From an uncultured Spirochaetaceae bacterium (GTDB lineage Bacteria > Spirochaetota > Spirochaetia > Sphaerochaetales > Sphaerochaetaceae), in assembly GCA_944389145.1 (NCBI GenBank), contig CALXLH010000028.1, positions 1-64,000 on the forward strand: a stretch of 64,000 bases of DNA, given 5' to 3'. Under the pieces are notes generated by a model. The model was not told where the DNA came from. It ran no database searches and worked only from the letters and a program-made list of their open reading frames with translations. The position numbers and the translations under genes were made by a program. Below are positions 50,581-59,480 of the stretch, one piece after another; the first letter of the stretch is position 1; each line of letters begins with the position of its first letter.

Positions 50581-51915
50581 CTATTCCTTACTCTCCTGCC
50601 GCGGCAATCGGGCTATGTTCTCCTTGCTTAGAAGCCATAGCGCATAGAGAGGTATGGAGGCTATGCCATCCTCATAGCCGAAGTTCCTCGTGGATAGCCT
50701 GATGCTCAGCCTGGGCCTGAAGCCATCACGGTAGACGGAGAGGCTCCGGGAACGCACATGGTCACTTGCCTTGACCTCCACCGGTATTACATCGAGGCCA
50801 TCCTGCAGCAGGAAGTCGATCTCAGCCTTTCCTGAGGATTCCCAATAGTAGAGGGGAATATCATCAGCTGATAAAGACGCCGCCGCATAGCACTCGGTAA
50901 CTCCACCCATGAAACGCTCTCCATAACCATTGAGTACTATCTCCGGAGGCATATCCGCAAGCGATATCAGGAGTCCCGTATCGAGAAGATATAGCTTGAA
51001 TGACGATATATCCTCATAGGCCTTAAGAGGGATATCCGGGGCAGTCACCTTGCTGCATCTGAGTGTCAGGCCAGCGGCGCATAGCCATTCGATAGAAGGC
51101 CCGAAGATGGTAGATGTGGCTCCTTTCCTTATTAGGTTGTACTGGAACTTATGGTTCTCCTTGGCAAGCTGGGCTGGAATCGTATCGAAAGCCCTCTGGG
51201 CAAGGACCTTCGCGGAATCATCGGCATACTTCGCTATATCATTCCTATAGTCACTGAGGATCCCTTTCTGAACCTCCCCTACAGGAAGGTAGCTCCTGCT
51301 CTCAACGTACGTCGATACTGCCTTAGGCATACCTCCTACCACCAGATACGATCTATACAAGGAGACAAGCTCCTCATGTACGGCGGACGGTATGGCAGCC
51401 ATAGCTAAGAATGAATCACGGCACATTTTCAACAGTCCATCCTTCCCTAAGGCCATGAGGAACTCCTCGAAATCAAGAGGATATAGCCGTTCGGTAATGA
51501 CCTTTCCGACGGGGAAGGAGAAATCACTACGTTCAAGGGCAACCCCTAGGAGGCTCCCCGCCCCGATGATATGGATGTTCCTAGGACTATCAGTGAAGTA
51601 CTTAAGGCTTGTAATGGCCCTTGGACAGGCCTGTATCTCATCGAGGAATATCAGGGTGTCGCCTTCAATGAAGCGCTTTCCTGAGATGACCTCAAGCTGA
51701 GGAATCAGGATATCAGGATCGAGGCTATCATCGAAGATCTCCCTAGCCCTGGGAGTCTTCTCGAAATCGATGTAGATCATCGATTCGAACGATGATCTTC
51801 CGAAGCTGGTAAGGAGATAGGTCTTTCCGGTCTGCCTGGCACCGATGAGCAGCATGGAAGCCCGTTCCGGGTTATCCTTCCAGGACTCAAGCTTCCTCTC
51901 AAGTTTCCTATACAT
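50581..51915 (-). CDS. AAA ATPase with DUF4143 domain
   Basis: The 444-residue protein has an AAA_14 domain at the N-terminus (MLLIGARQTGKTYLLTSF, Walker A; DTLIFLDEIQACP, Walker B; IIGAGSLLGV sensor) and a DUF4143 domain at the C-terminus, with the nuclease-like ESSGKAEIDFLLQDGLDVIPVEVKASD, which resembles a PD-(D/E)XK core (E-I-D-F ... V-E-V-K). These ATPases are widespread in anaerobes, patchy, and of uncertain role. It stands alone, with no toxin or mobile gene adjacent. Confidence 0.9.
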   Translation of the reverse strand: MYRKLERKLESWKDNPERASMLLIGARQTGKTYLLTSFGRSSFESMIYIDFEKTPRAREIFDDSLDPDILIPQLEVISGKRFIEGDTLIFLDEIQACPRAITSLKYFTDSPRNIHIIGAGSLLGVALERSDFSFPVGKVITERLYPLDFEEFLMALGKDGLLKMCRDSFLAMAAIPSAVHEELVSLYRSYLVVGGMPKAVSTYVESRSYLPVGEVQKGILSDYRNDIAKYADDSAKVLAQRAFDTIPAQLAKENHKFQYNLIRKGATSTIFGPSIEWLCAAGLTLRCSKVTAPDIPLKAYEDISSFKLYLLDTGLLISLADMPPEIVLNGYGERFMGGVTECYAAASLSADDIPLYYWESSGKAEIDFLLQDGLDVIPVEVKASDHVRSRSLSVYRDGFRPRLSIRLSTRNFGYEDGIASIPLYALWLLSKENIARLPRQESKE

Positions 51916-52000
51916 AGCTGAATAATATGTCTAAATGACTTTTAAGTCCAGAAAAATCATTTCATAAGCAACTTTTCCGAACTTATAGATCATCATGAAA

Positions 52001-52026
52001 GAAGGACAGCCTTCCGACTGTCCTTC
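52001..52026. terminator. Terminator hairpin between ygeW and the AAA ATPase gene
   Basis: GAAGGACAG (52001-52009) and CTGTCCTTC (52018-52026) form a perfect 9-bp stem, followed by TTTC on the minus strand. It ends the ygeW transcript. The rest of 51916-52044 is A+T-rich and empty. Confidence 0.8.
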
Positions 52027-52044
52027 CTTCGTTATTGGTAGAGA

Positions 52045-53247
52045 TTATCTGATCCTCGGCTTCGCCTCATCCAGAAGCATCTGGAGCTTGGAGGATGGAT
52101 CAGAGAACTTCGCGAGGAAGATCATCGCCGCGATGATGTAAGGCTTGTATGAAGCCTCCTTGTAGAGCGGATCGAGATAGCGGCTGAATACCGAGTCCTC
52201 GACCTCGCCTTCCTTGCAGGACACGCCTGAGATATCAGCGGGGAGGCAGTGCATGTAGAGCGCCTTGCCACCCTTCGTGGTCTTCATCAGCTCCTCGGTA
52301 CAGGTCCAATCCTTGAACTTCGCGTTGTTCGCGAGGCATCTCTTCTCAAGGTCCTTAAGCTCATCGAAGCGGCCCTCGCCTACGAGCTGGGTCCTCTCCT
52401 CCATCACCGCGAACGGAGCCCAGGACTTCGGATACACGATATCCGCATCCTTGAACGCCTCAGCCATCGATGAGACCTTCTTATAGGAACCGCCGGAAGC
52501 CGCCGCGTTCTTCGCCGCGATCTCCTCGACATCGCTCATCACGTCGTATCCCTCCGGATGGGCAAGCACGACATCCATACCGAAGCGGGTGAAGAGTCCG
52601 ATGATGCCCTGAGGCACCGAGAGAGGCTTACCATAGGACGGGGAGTACGCCCATGTCATGGCGATCTTCTTGCCCTTGAGGTTCTCTACTCCGCCGAAGT
52701 AGTTGATCACATGGAGCATATCAGCCATGGACTGCGTCGGGTGGTCGATATCGCACTGGAGGTTGACGAGCGTCGGCCTCTGCTCGAGGATACCGTCCTT
52801 GTAGCCCTGATCGACGGCGTCCGCGACGCTCTTCATGTATGTGTATCCCTTCCCGATGTACATATCATCGCGGATACCTATGACATCGGCCATGAAGGAG
52901 ACCATGTTGGCCGTCTCGCGCACCGTCTCGCCATGAGCGATCTGGGAGACCTTCTCATCCAGGTCCTGGACCTCAAGTCCCAGCAGGTTGCAGGCGGAGG
53001 CGAAGGAGAATCTCGTACGCGTGGAGTTATCACGGAAGATGGAGATTCCAAGCCCTGAGTCAAAGACCTTCGAGGAGATGTTGTTCTCCCTCAGCCCGCG
53101 AAGGATCTCGGCGACCTTGAATACCGCGCTGATCTCATCGTCGGATTCCTTCCATGTATGGAAGAAGTCATTAAGGTACATGCCCTTCGTATCGAGAGCC
53201 TTAAGCTCCTCGATCATTTTCCTGATTTCGCCTTTGTCCTTGGCCAT
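52045..53247 (-). CDS. ygeW: Knotted carbamoyltransferase YgeW
   Basis: The 400-residue protein has the carbamoyl phosphate loop STRTRFSFASACNLLGLEVQDLDEKVSQIAHGETVRETANMVSFMADVIGIRDDMYIG and YMHCLPADI, the features of YgeW rather than of ornithine carbamoyltransferase (about 330 residues). YgeW occurs in the ygeW-ygeX-ygeY-hyuA-ygfK-ssnA type gene sets for anaerobic purine/urate breakdown in E. coli, which also include selenium-dependent xanthine dehydrogenase genes. Here it is the only member seen, but selD, yqeB/XdhC and yqeC are within 10 kb. Start chosen by AGGAGG upstream of ATG 53247. Confidence 0.92.
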   Translation of the reverse strand: MAKDKGEIRKMIEELKALDTKGMYLNDFFHTWKESDDEISAVFKVAEILRGLRENNISSKVFDSGLGISIFRDNSTRTRFSFASACNLLGLEVQDLDEKVSQIAHGETVRETANMVSFMADVIGIRDDMYIGKGYTYMKSVADAVDQGYKDGILEQRPTLVNLQCDIDHPTQSMADMLHVINYFGGVENLKGKKIAMTWAYSPSYGKPLSVPQGIIGLFTRFGMDVVLAHPEGYDVMSDVEEIAAKNAAASGGSYKKVSSMAEAFKDADIVYPKSWAPFAVMEERTQLVGEGRFDELKDLEKRCLANNAKFKDWTCTEELMKTTKGGKALYMHCLPADISGVSCKEGEVEDSVFSRYLDPLYKEASYKPYIIAAMIFLAKFSDPSSKLQMLLDEAKPRIR

Positions 53248-53328
53248 CTCATTTCCTCCTGGAATGTTCTCCATTCACTCTATCACAGCATCGTAGCGGC
53301 CGCAAGGCGCTGTTGCACTTTGTTGCAC

Positions 53329-53565
53329 TCACTCCGGGCGCAGATGCTCAGGGACCTCGCTGCCATCATTCTCATGACCGTTATACAGCTCGACATCGGC
53401 CTCGGTCATGTCATAGCCAAGCGAACGGGCATAAGGAATCAGCACATCGCGCGTTATATCTGCAGGATCACCCTCATAGCTCCTTATCCTCTCATCAAGC
53501 TCCTTGCGGACCTCATCATCCTCATCGACGAGGAGAAGAAACGCATCCATTATGTTATCTGCCAT
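53329..53565 (-). CDS. Small acidic Nif11-like protein
   Basis: The 78-residue protein reads as an all-helical domain: NIMDAFLLLVDEDDEVRKELDERIRSY, DITRDVLIPYARSLGYDMTEADVELY, then a short acidic tail. The spacing of hydrophobic positions recalls Nif11 leader domains (...D.elr..l...., ...A.e.Gy.lt.e.l), though without a clear Gly-Gly cleavage motif or core peptide. GGAGG precedes the ATG. It lies directly upstream of ygeW (82 bp) and downstream of a shared repeat. Function unknown. Confidence 0.6.
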   Translation of the reverse strand: MADNIMDAFLLLVDEDDEVRKELDERIRSYEGDPADITRDVLIPYARSLGYDMTEADVELYNGHENDGSEVPEHLRPE

Positions 53566-53675
53566 GGTTCCCTCCTTGATACATTCTAATCGGATATCCA
53601 CACAAGAGAAACAGAATCGGATGCATCATGCCGAAAAAGCTATCTCGATAGCGGCAGAGGGGTTATCATCTGAGT

Positions 53676-54467
53676 ATGGAACGCTATGCACGCTTCGCGG
53701 GAACATGGTATCCGGATGACAGGGAGATGCTTAGGAGGATCGTCGATACAGAACGGCAATCCGGCAATACCGTAATGGGAGTGCTTCCCCATGCCGGCCT
53801 TGCCTACAGCGGCCGCTTGATACGGACCTTCTTCGCCTCGCTCTCTCCCTCCGTGCGGAGGATACTGATAATCTCCCCCTCCCATTACTTCTATCTCAGG
53901 CCCGATAGCCTCATATCCTCATCATTCACGTCGTCGGAAACGCCTCTGGGGAATATCGATACCATCCCCATGGGCTTAGGAGAGGAATCGGAAAGATGCA
54001 TACAGGCCGAGCATGGCGTAGAGATGTTCCTGCCATTCATCGCGGCGCGCGGAGGCCTGTCGGTATCATACCTGATCATCTCCTCGCTATCCTCCTACGA
54101 GGCCGCAGGGCGCATAGCAGGAAGCATCATGGAGCGCATCGATGACAGCACGGGAATCATAGCCTCCAGCGACTTCACCCATTACGGACGGTCATACGGC
54201 TACATGCCATATGGCAGCGATGGATACGGCAGGGTCGCAGAGCATGATGGCATGGTGGCCGGCCTCCTTGCGGATAACAAGGCAGAAGAGGCGCTTGAGG
54301 CGGCAGAGGGAGGGACGATCTGCGGCATAGCACCTGCCGTCATCACGTCTGAGATCGCAAGGATGAGAGGCCTTCATGGACACGCTGGAGACCATGCCAC
54401 GAGTGCAGACATCAATGGCGACAGGATGGACTTCGTCTCGTATCGTACGGTGCTATGGGAGGCATGA
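53676..54467 (+). CDS. amrB: AmmeMemoRadiSam system protein B (MEMO1 family)
   Basis: The 263-residue protein has the MEMO layout with conserved His positions: VLPHAGLAYSGR, ISPSHYFYL, FLPFIAARGG, SSDFTHYG and the metal-region tail AVITSEIA. MEMO proteins are related to extradiol dioxygenases and bind a metal. It is the first gene of an overlapping trio with an AMMECR1 gene and a radical SAM gene, an arrangement named AmmeMemoRadiSam; its function is not established. It starts at MERYARFAGTWYPDD. Confidence 0.92.
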   Translation: MERYARFAGTWYPDDREMLRRIVDTERQSGNTVMGVLPHAGLAYSGRLIRTFFASLSPSVRRILIISPSHYFYLRPDSLISSSFTSSETPLGNIDTIPMGLGEESERCIQAEHGVEMFLPFIAARGGLSVSYLIISSLSSYEAAGRIAGSIMERIDDSTGIIASSDFTHYGRSYGYMPYGSDGYGRVAEHDGMVAGLLADNKAEEALEAAEGGTICGIAPAVITSEIARMRGLHGHAGDHATSADINGDRMDFVSYRTVLWEA

Positions 54468-54985
54468 TGGAAGAGGAAAGGAAGAGAGCGCTTCTCGATA
54501 TCGCGAGAAGGGCGATAGCCGATCAGGACTACCGTCCAGAGCCATCAGATGAACGCTTCGGCGCGTTCGTCACGCTCCGCAAGGGAGGGAGCCTCCGCGG
54601 CTGCATAGGCGTGCTTTACCCTATCGCTGATCTATCCGGAGAGATAGCCTCGCTTGCAAGGGACGCGGCGTTCGAGGATCCGAGGTTTCCACCGCTCCGG
54701 CCGGACGAGCTTCCGCTCTGCTCGATAGAGATATCATTGCTGACAGAACCTGAGGAGATCGCAGGGCCGGAGGAGTTCATTCCCGGCCGTGATGGCATCA
54801 TCCTCACCTGCCATGGCCGCAGGGCGGTATTCCTCCCGCAGGTAGCGGATGAGACCGGATGGGGACGGGAGGAGATGCTTTCGGCCCTCTCGGAGAAGGC
54901 TGGGCTAAGAAGCAACGCATGGAAGGAAGGCGGCGCCCGCTTCCAGACCTTCAGGGCGGAGGTGTTCTCAGAAGATGATCTGTGA
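54467..54985 (+). CDS. amrA: AmmeMemoRadiSam system protein A (AMMECR1 domain)
   Basis: The 172-residue protein is a full AMMECR1 domain: FGAFVTLRKGGSLRGCIGVLYP with the invariant L-R-G-C-I-G, FEDPRFPPL, SIEISLLTEPEEI and GVFLPQVA-like AVFLPQVADETGW. It overlaps the MEMO stop (ATG inside) and is overlapped by the radical SAM gene by 11 bp. Molecular role unknown. Confidence 0.92.
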   Translation: MEEERKRALLDIARRAIADQDYRPEPSDERFGAFVTLRKGGSLRGCIGVLYPIADLSGEIASLARDAAFEDPRFPPLRPDELPLCSIEISLLTEPEEIAGPEEFIPGRDGIILTCHGRRAVFLPQVADETGWGREEMLSALSEKAGLRSNAWKEGGARFQTFRAEVFSEDDL

Positions 54986-55886
54986 TTTCTGCTACCGCCA
55001 TTGCGATATATCCGAAGGAGGCTACGGCTACTGCCAGTCCCGGACCGTGCGCTCAGGCCATCTGGAGGACAGGAGCTACGGAGAGCTTGCCGCAGTAGCC
55101 ATCGACCCTGTGGAGAAGAAGCCGCTCCATCACTTCCTTCCCGGAACGAGGACGCTCTCGGTGGCCATGGAAGGCTGCTCGCTCTCATGCGCATTCTGCC
55201 AGAACCATGAGATAGCAAGGAGCCATCATGAAGGCTTCCCGTTCACGCCGCCGGAAAAGCTATCTGAATATGCCATAGCCCATTCAATACCATCGCTCAG
55301 CTTCACATACACCGAGCCGATCGTATGGCAGGACTATGTGATGGCAGCTTCCATGATCGCAAGGAAACGCAGGCTGAAGACGATCATGGTCACCAACGGA
55401 ACATTCTCAGAAGAAGCCCTCGGAAGGCTGCTGCCGCTCATCGATGCATACAACATCGACCTCAAGGGCGATGATGGCTTCTATCGCGATATCTGCAAAG
55501 GAAGCATAGCACCTGTGCTTGATGGGATCGCACGTATCACGGAATACGGAAGCCACCTCGAGGTAACGACGCTCATCATCGAGGGAATCCATGACGAGGG
55601 CATGATAAGGGCCCTCGGCAGGGCACTCAGGGAGCGAGGCGTCCATGTATGGCATCTGACCCGCTTCTTCCCCGCATACAGGATGGCAGACCGGAAACCG
55701 ACGTCGGAGGATTTCCTGAGGAGGATGATAGAAGCCGCGGAGGAATCTGGAATAGAGTTCATATATCCAGGCAACAGCCGTATGAGGAGCATGATGCGGT
55801 GTCCATCATGCGGCAAGGAAATCGCCGCCCCTGAGGACGGCGGATGCCCGCATTGCGGAACCTCGATATACGGAGTCTGGCACTAG
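54975..55886 (+). CDS. amrS: AmmeMemoRadiSam system radical SAM enzyme
   Basis: The 303-residue protein has an N-terminal Cys set (Cys3, 6, 10, 20), the radical SAM motif GCSLSCAFCQN (Cys68, 72, 75), SFTYTEPIVWQDYV and VTNGTF, similar to pyruvate formate-lyase activating enzymes, and a C-terminal zinc ribbon (CPSCGK...CPHCG, about 275-297). It should generate a 5'-deoxyadenosyl radical to modify a protein or small molecule, likely through the AMMECR1/MEMO partners. The stop overlaps the convergent livF by 4 bp. Confidence 0.92.
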   Translation: MICDFCYRHCDISEGGYGYCQSRTVRSGHLEDRSYGELAAVAIDPVEKKPLHHFLPGTRTLSVAMEGCSLSCAFCQNHEIARSHHEGFPFTPPEKLSEYAIAHSIPSLSFTYTEPIVWQDYVMAASMIARKRRLKTIMVTNGTFSEEALGRLLPLIDAYNIDLKGDDGFYRDICKGSIAPVLDGIARITEYGSHLEVTTLIIEGIHDEGMIRALGRALRERGVHVWHLTRFFPAYRMADRKPTSEDFLRRMIEAAEESGIEFIYPGNSRMRSMMRCPSCGKEIAAPEDGGCPHCGTSIYGVWH

Positions 55887-56581
55887 CCTCCGAGATAGGC
55901 CTTCCTCACACCCTCATCGGTTATCAGATCGCTTCCCTTCCCTGATAGCGTGATGCGTCCCGTCTCCATCACATAGCCTGTATCCGCGGTCTGCAGCGCC
56001 ATGTTGGCGTTCTGCTCGATAAGGAGTATGGTGACGCCCTCCTCGTTTATCTTGCGGATGATGGAAAAGATATCGCGTACGACAAGGGGAGCAAGGCCTA
56101 GCGAAGGCTCATCCATCATCATCAGCCGAGGCTTCGACATCAGGGCACGCCCTACCGCAAGCATCTGCTGCTCTCCGCCTGAGAGCGTGCCACCATACTG
56201 CCAGCTGCGCTCCTTGAGGCGGGGGAAGAGCGAATAGACCCATTCGATATCATCCTCGATGCTGTCTGACCTGAGATACGCTCCGATCTTAAGGTTCTCC
56301 AGCACGGTAAGGTCGGGGAAGATCCTGCGGCCCTCAGGAACGAGGGTGATGCCCTTACCGACGATATACGCGGGATCCTTGCCCGTTATATCCTCACCCA
56401 TGAACTCTATGCGTCCTGACCTCGGCTTCACCAGTCCCGCGATCGTCCGGAGCGTGGTGGACTTGCCGGCTCCGTTCGCGCCGATGAGCGTCACGATCGA
56501 TCCCTCTGGCACCGATAGCGATATATCCCTCACCGCCTCGATACCTCCATAATTCACAGAAAGGTTCTTAATCTCAAACAT
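55883..56581 (-). CDS. livF: Branched-chain amino acid-type ABC transporter ATPase LivF
   Basis: The 232-residue protein has Walker A (LIGANGAGKSTTLRTIAG), the signature LSGGEQQMLAVGRALMSKPRLMMMDEPSLGLAP with Walker B, and the switch region. LivF-type features (GITLVPEGRRIFPDLTVLENL) are clear. It works with LivG, LivM, LivH and LivJ encoded upstream. Overlaps livG by 8 bp. Confidence 0.94.
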   Translation of the reverse strand: MFEIKNLSVNYGGIEAVRDISLSVPEGSIVTLIGANGAGKSTTLRTIAGLVKPRSGRIEFMGEDITGKDPAYIVGKGITLVPEGRRIFPDLTVLENLKIGAYLRSDSIEDDIEWVYSLFPRLKERSWQYGGTLSGGEQQMLAVGRALMSKPRLMMMDEPSLGLAPLVVRDIFSIIRKINEEGVTILLIEQNANMALQTADTGYVMETGRITLSGKGSDLITDEGVRKAYLGG

Positions 56582-57419
56582 CCTCGGACACTCCTAGGTA
56601 GGCATCTATGACACGCTGATCAGCCTGGATCTCATCGGGCGTTCCGTCAGCGATCAGTGAACCGAAATCAAGCACATAGACCCTGTCTGATATCCCCATT
56701 ACAAGATCCATGTGATGCTCGATCATCAGCACCGTAAGCCCATAGCGTTCCTTGATCTCCCTGATGAAGGCCGAGAGCTCCAGCGTCTCCTGCGGATTCA
56801 TTCCAGCGGCAGGCTCATCAAGCAGGAGCAGCCTTGGCTGCGTCGCAAGCGCCCTGGCGATCTCAAGCCTCCTCTGGAACCCATATGGAAGGCTCGTGGC
56901 CTTCTCATCCCTATGCTCCCAGAGGCCCTGCTCCCTTAGGAGCTTCTCAGTCTCCCTGCGCATCTGCCTCTCCTCGCGCCAGCTCAGCCGGAATACAGAG
57001 GAGAAGACGTTTGCCTTCGCCCTGATATGCATTGCAGTCAGCACGTTGTCAAAGACATTCATGCTCCTGAAGAGCCTTATGTTCTGGAACGTGCGGGCAA
57101 TCCCAAGCTTCGTGATCTGGTCAGGGGTCGGATCTATGACCCTGTCATCGGCGAAGAGATCCGCCTCCGATCCGCCATACATCTTCCTCATCCTGCCAGA
57201 AGGATGATTGACTATGATCGGCCTGCCCTCGAAGGATATCCTGCCATTGGTTGGCTCATAGACGCCTGTTATGCAGTTGAACGCCGTCGTCTTGCCTGCG
57301 CCGTTAGGACCGATGAGGGCGATTATCTCATCATCATCCACATGAAGGGAGAGATCATTGACCGCAACCACCCCTCCGAACTGCATCGTGACATGCTCAA
57401 GCTCAAGAAGCGTACTCAT
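56574..57419 (-). CDS. livG: Branched-chain amino acid-type ABC transporter ATPase LivG
   Basis: The 281-residue protein has the LivG pattern: FGGVVAVNDLSLHVDDDEIIALIGPNGAGKTTAFNCITGVYEPTNG, GIARTFQNIRLFRSMNVFDNVL, and LPYGFQRRLEIARALATQPRLLLLDEPAAGMN. An insert after the first helices (about 60-85) lengthens it slightly. Overlaps livM by 4 bp. Confidence 0.94.
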   Translation of the reverse strand: MSTLLELEHVTMQFGGVVAVNDLSLHVDDDEIIALIGPNGAGKTTAFNCITGVYEPTNGRISFEGRPIIVNHPSGRMRKMYGGSEADLFADDRVIDPTPDQITKLGIARTFQNIRLFRSMNVFDNVLTAMHIRAKANVFSSVFRLSWREERQMRRETEKLLREQGLWEHRDEKATSLPYGFQRRLEIARALATQPRLLLLDEPAAGMNPQETLELSAFIREIKERYGLTVLMIEHHMDLVMGISDRVYVLDFGSLIADGTPDEIQADQRVIDAYLGVSEDV

Positions 57420-58540
57420 CCCTTGACCTCCTTGGTTCTGGCCAGCCTGGCCTTCATGCCCTTCATGCCGTCCTTGAATCTCTCGAAGGAAAGCTCCTTA
57501 TCGCCCATGATGCCTCTGGAGAAGAAGAGGACGATGACCATTATGATCACGGAGAATACTAGGCGGCGGAAGCCTGAACGGAAGAGATCCGGAGCATCTA
57601 TTCCGAGGAAGCGGCCCATATCGAGGCCTCTGAGCCACCACTCCGAGAGCGCGATATACAGGAAGGACGCGATGCAGGATCCGGATATAGAGCCGATTCC
57701 GCCGATGACCACGATCAGAAGCAGCTCATATGTCAGCACCGTCCTGAACTGCTGGGCCTGCACCGTATACTGGAACATGGCAAGAAGCGCTCCCGATACC
57801 CCGGCGAAGAACGAAGAGATGACGAAGGAAAGCTCCTTATGGCGGAAGAGGCTTATGCCCATCGCCTCTGCGGCTATCTCATCATCCCTTATCGCCTTGA
57901 AGGCCCTGCCGTACGTCGAGTTTATCAAGAGGACTATCAGGAGTATGCAGATGCCAACGACGATGAAGACGAACAAGGTCGGCGGGAACGGGATGTCCGA
58001 GAACGGCAGCGTGATCCTCGACAGATCCTTGAATTCCCTGAGCAGGTTCGCGCCATTGGTGAGAGGTCCCAGCACATCCCACTGGAATATCGCGCGGATG
58101 ATCTCCGCGAATCCCAGTGTGGCTATCGCGAGGTAATCTGACTTGAGGCGCAGCACAGGCAGCCCGATCAGGAACGCGAAGAGCGCCGCCACGAGTCCTG
58201 CGGCGATAAGCCCCACGATGACGCCCGTATCGAAATGAACGATGCAGTCATAGTATCTATAGACCCTATCGGATTCCTTCACCGCGGTCGGCATCGTAAG
58301 GATGGCGTAGGTATATGCGCCAAGCAGCATGAAGCCCGCCTGTCCCAGCGAGAAGAGCCCGGTGAAGCCGTTGAGCAGGTTCATCGACACAGCAACGAGC
58401 GAATATATCGCACCCTTGCGGAGAACGGTGAAGACGATGCTCGTCGGGCGCAGCGTCGCCTCAAGGACGGCCACCATGCCATAGACCAGCGCTATGGCGA
58501 CGAAGAGCCTTATGAGATGATTCCTCTTTTCCTTATCCAT
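57416..58540 (-). CDS. livM: Branched-chain amino acid-type ABC permease LivM
   Basis: The 374-residue protein has about ten membrane segments and the LivM marks NGFTGLFSLGQAGFMLLGAY, SDYLAIATLGFAEI, GRAFKAIRDDEIAAEAMGI and VIGGIGSISGS. A periplasm-side insert of about 25 residues (around 90-120) is present. It forms the channel with LivH. Confidence 0.93.
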   Translation of the reverse strand: MDKEKRNHLIRLFVAIALVYGMVAVLEATLRPTSIVFTVLRKGAIYSLVAVSMNLLNGFTGLFSLGQAGFMLLGAYTYAILTMPTAVKESDRVYRYYDCIVHFDTGVIVGLIAAGLVAALFAFLIGLPVLRLKSDYLAIATLGFAEIIRAIFQWDVLGPLTNGANLLREFKDLSRITLPFSDIPFPPTLFVFIVVGICILLIVLLINSTYGRAFKAIRDDEIAAEAMGISLFRHKELSFVISSFFAGVSGALLAMFQYTVQAQQFRTVLTYELLLIVVIGGIGSISGSCIASFLYIALSEWWLRGLDMGRFLGIDAPDLFRSGFRRLVFSVIIMVIVLFFSRGIMGDKELSFERFKDGMKGMKARLARTKEVKG

Positions 58541-58549
58541 ATGCCCTCC

Positions 58550-59464
58550 TCAGACCTTGTCGACGGACTTCTCGCCAAAGAGCCCCGTCGGCTTGACGAT
58601 CAGGACGACGATGAGGAACGCGAAGGTGAAGGCATCAGAGAACGTCGTCCATCCTGAGCCGGGTATACCGAAGATAGAGGCACCGCCCTTGATGATGTTC
58701 TCGCAGATTCCAATGATGAACGCGCCTATCACCGCACCAGGTATCGACCCGATTCCTCCGAACACGGCTGCGACGAATGCCTTAAGGCCTGGCATCGAAC
58801 CGCTCGTTGGAGTCACTGAGGCGTAGTTCGTGAAGTATAGGAACGAAGCGACGGCAGCAAGGAGAGAACCGAGCATGAACGTCATCGAGATCACCTTGTT
58901 TATCCTTATGCCCATGAGCTGGCTCGTCTCGAAATCCCTTGAGACAGCCCGCATCGCCATACCGATCTTCGTATGCTTGATCAGCAGCGTCAGCAGCACC
59001 ACGAGGATGACTGTCAGGAACGGAGTGACCAGCGTCACTAGCCTCGTTGCAGCACCGCCGATCTGCACGGAGCGTGAGAGCACCGGTATCTCCGGATAGA
59101 CCTTGGCAAGGCCTCCCGTGAAGTACAGCGCGGCATTCTGCAGCAGGTATGAGACACCGATGGCGCTTATCATGACAGACATCCTGGGAGCGCTCCTCAG
59201 CGGCTTATAGGCCACGCGCTCTATCACGAAGCCAAGGACGACCGTCATGGCCAGCACGAGCGGTATCGATATGAAGAAAGGGAATGATGATGAGAGATAT
59301 ACCATCATCAGGCCGGCACACATGAAGACATCACCATGCGCGAAGTTTATAAGCCTCAGGATACCGTAGACCATCGTGTAGCCGATCGCTATGAGGGCAT
59401 ACTGTCCCCCTACCGATATGCCTGAGAGGAAATAGGAAAGATTCTGATGGAAGAAATCCGCCAC
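58550..59464 (-). CDS. livH: Branched-chain amino acid-type ABC permease LivH
   Basis: The 304-residue protein has eight or so membrane segments with GGQYALIAIGYTMVYGILRLINFAHGDVFM, GMAMRAVSRDFETSQLMGI and AVFGGIGSIPGAVIGAFIIG, all LivH features. It lies 9 bp upstream of livM and downstream of a hairpin that separates it from the binding protein gene. Confidence 0.94.
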   Translation of the reverse strand: MADFFHQNLSYFLSGISVGGQYALIAIGYTMVYGILRLINFAHGDVFMCAGLMMVYLSSSFPFFISIPLVLAMTVVLGFVIERVAYKPLRSAPRMSVMISAIGVSYLLQNAALYFTGGLAKVYPEIPVLSRSVQIGGAATRLVTLVTPFLTVILVVLLTLLIKHTKIGMAMRAVSRDFETSQLMGIRINKVISMTFMLGSLLAAVASFLYFTNYASVTPTSGSMPGLKAFVAAVFGGIGSIPGAVIGAFIIGICENIIKGGASIFGIPGSGWTTFSDAFTFAFLIVVLIVKPTGLFGEKSVDKV

Positions 59465-59480
59465 CCGCTTACCCCCTATG

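Noticed and set aside
50553-50583. Hairpin TAGCGT/ACGCTA after the binding protein gene as a terminator
   Set aside because: The 6-bp stem is weak and no T run follows on either strand.
52045-53247. Ornithine carbamoyltransferase (argF)
   Set aside because: The protein is about 400 residues and its motifs fit YgeW; arginine genes are not adjacent.
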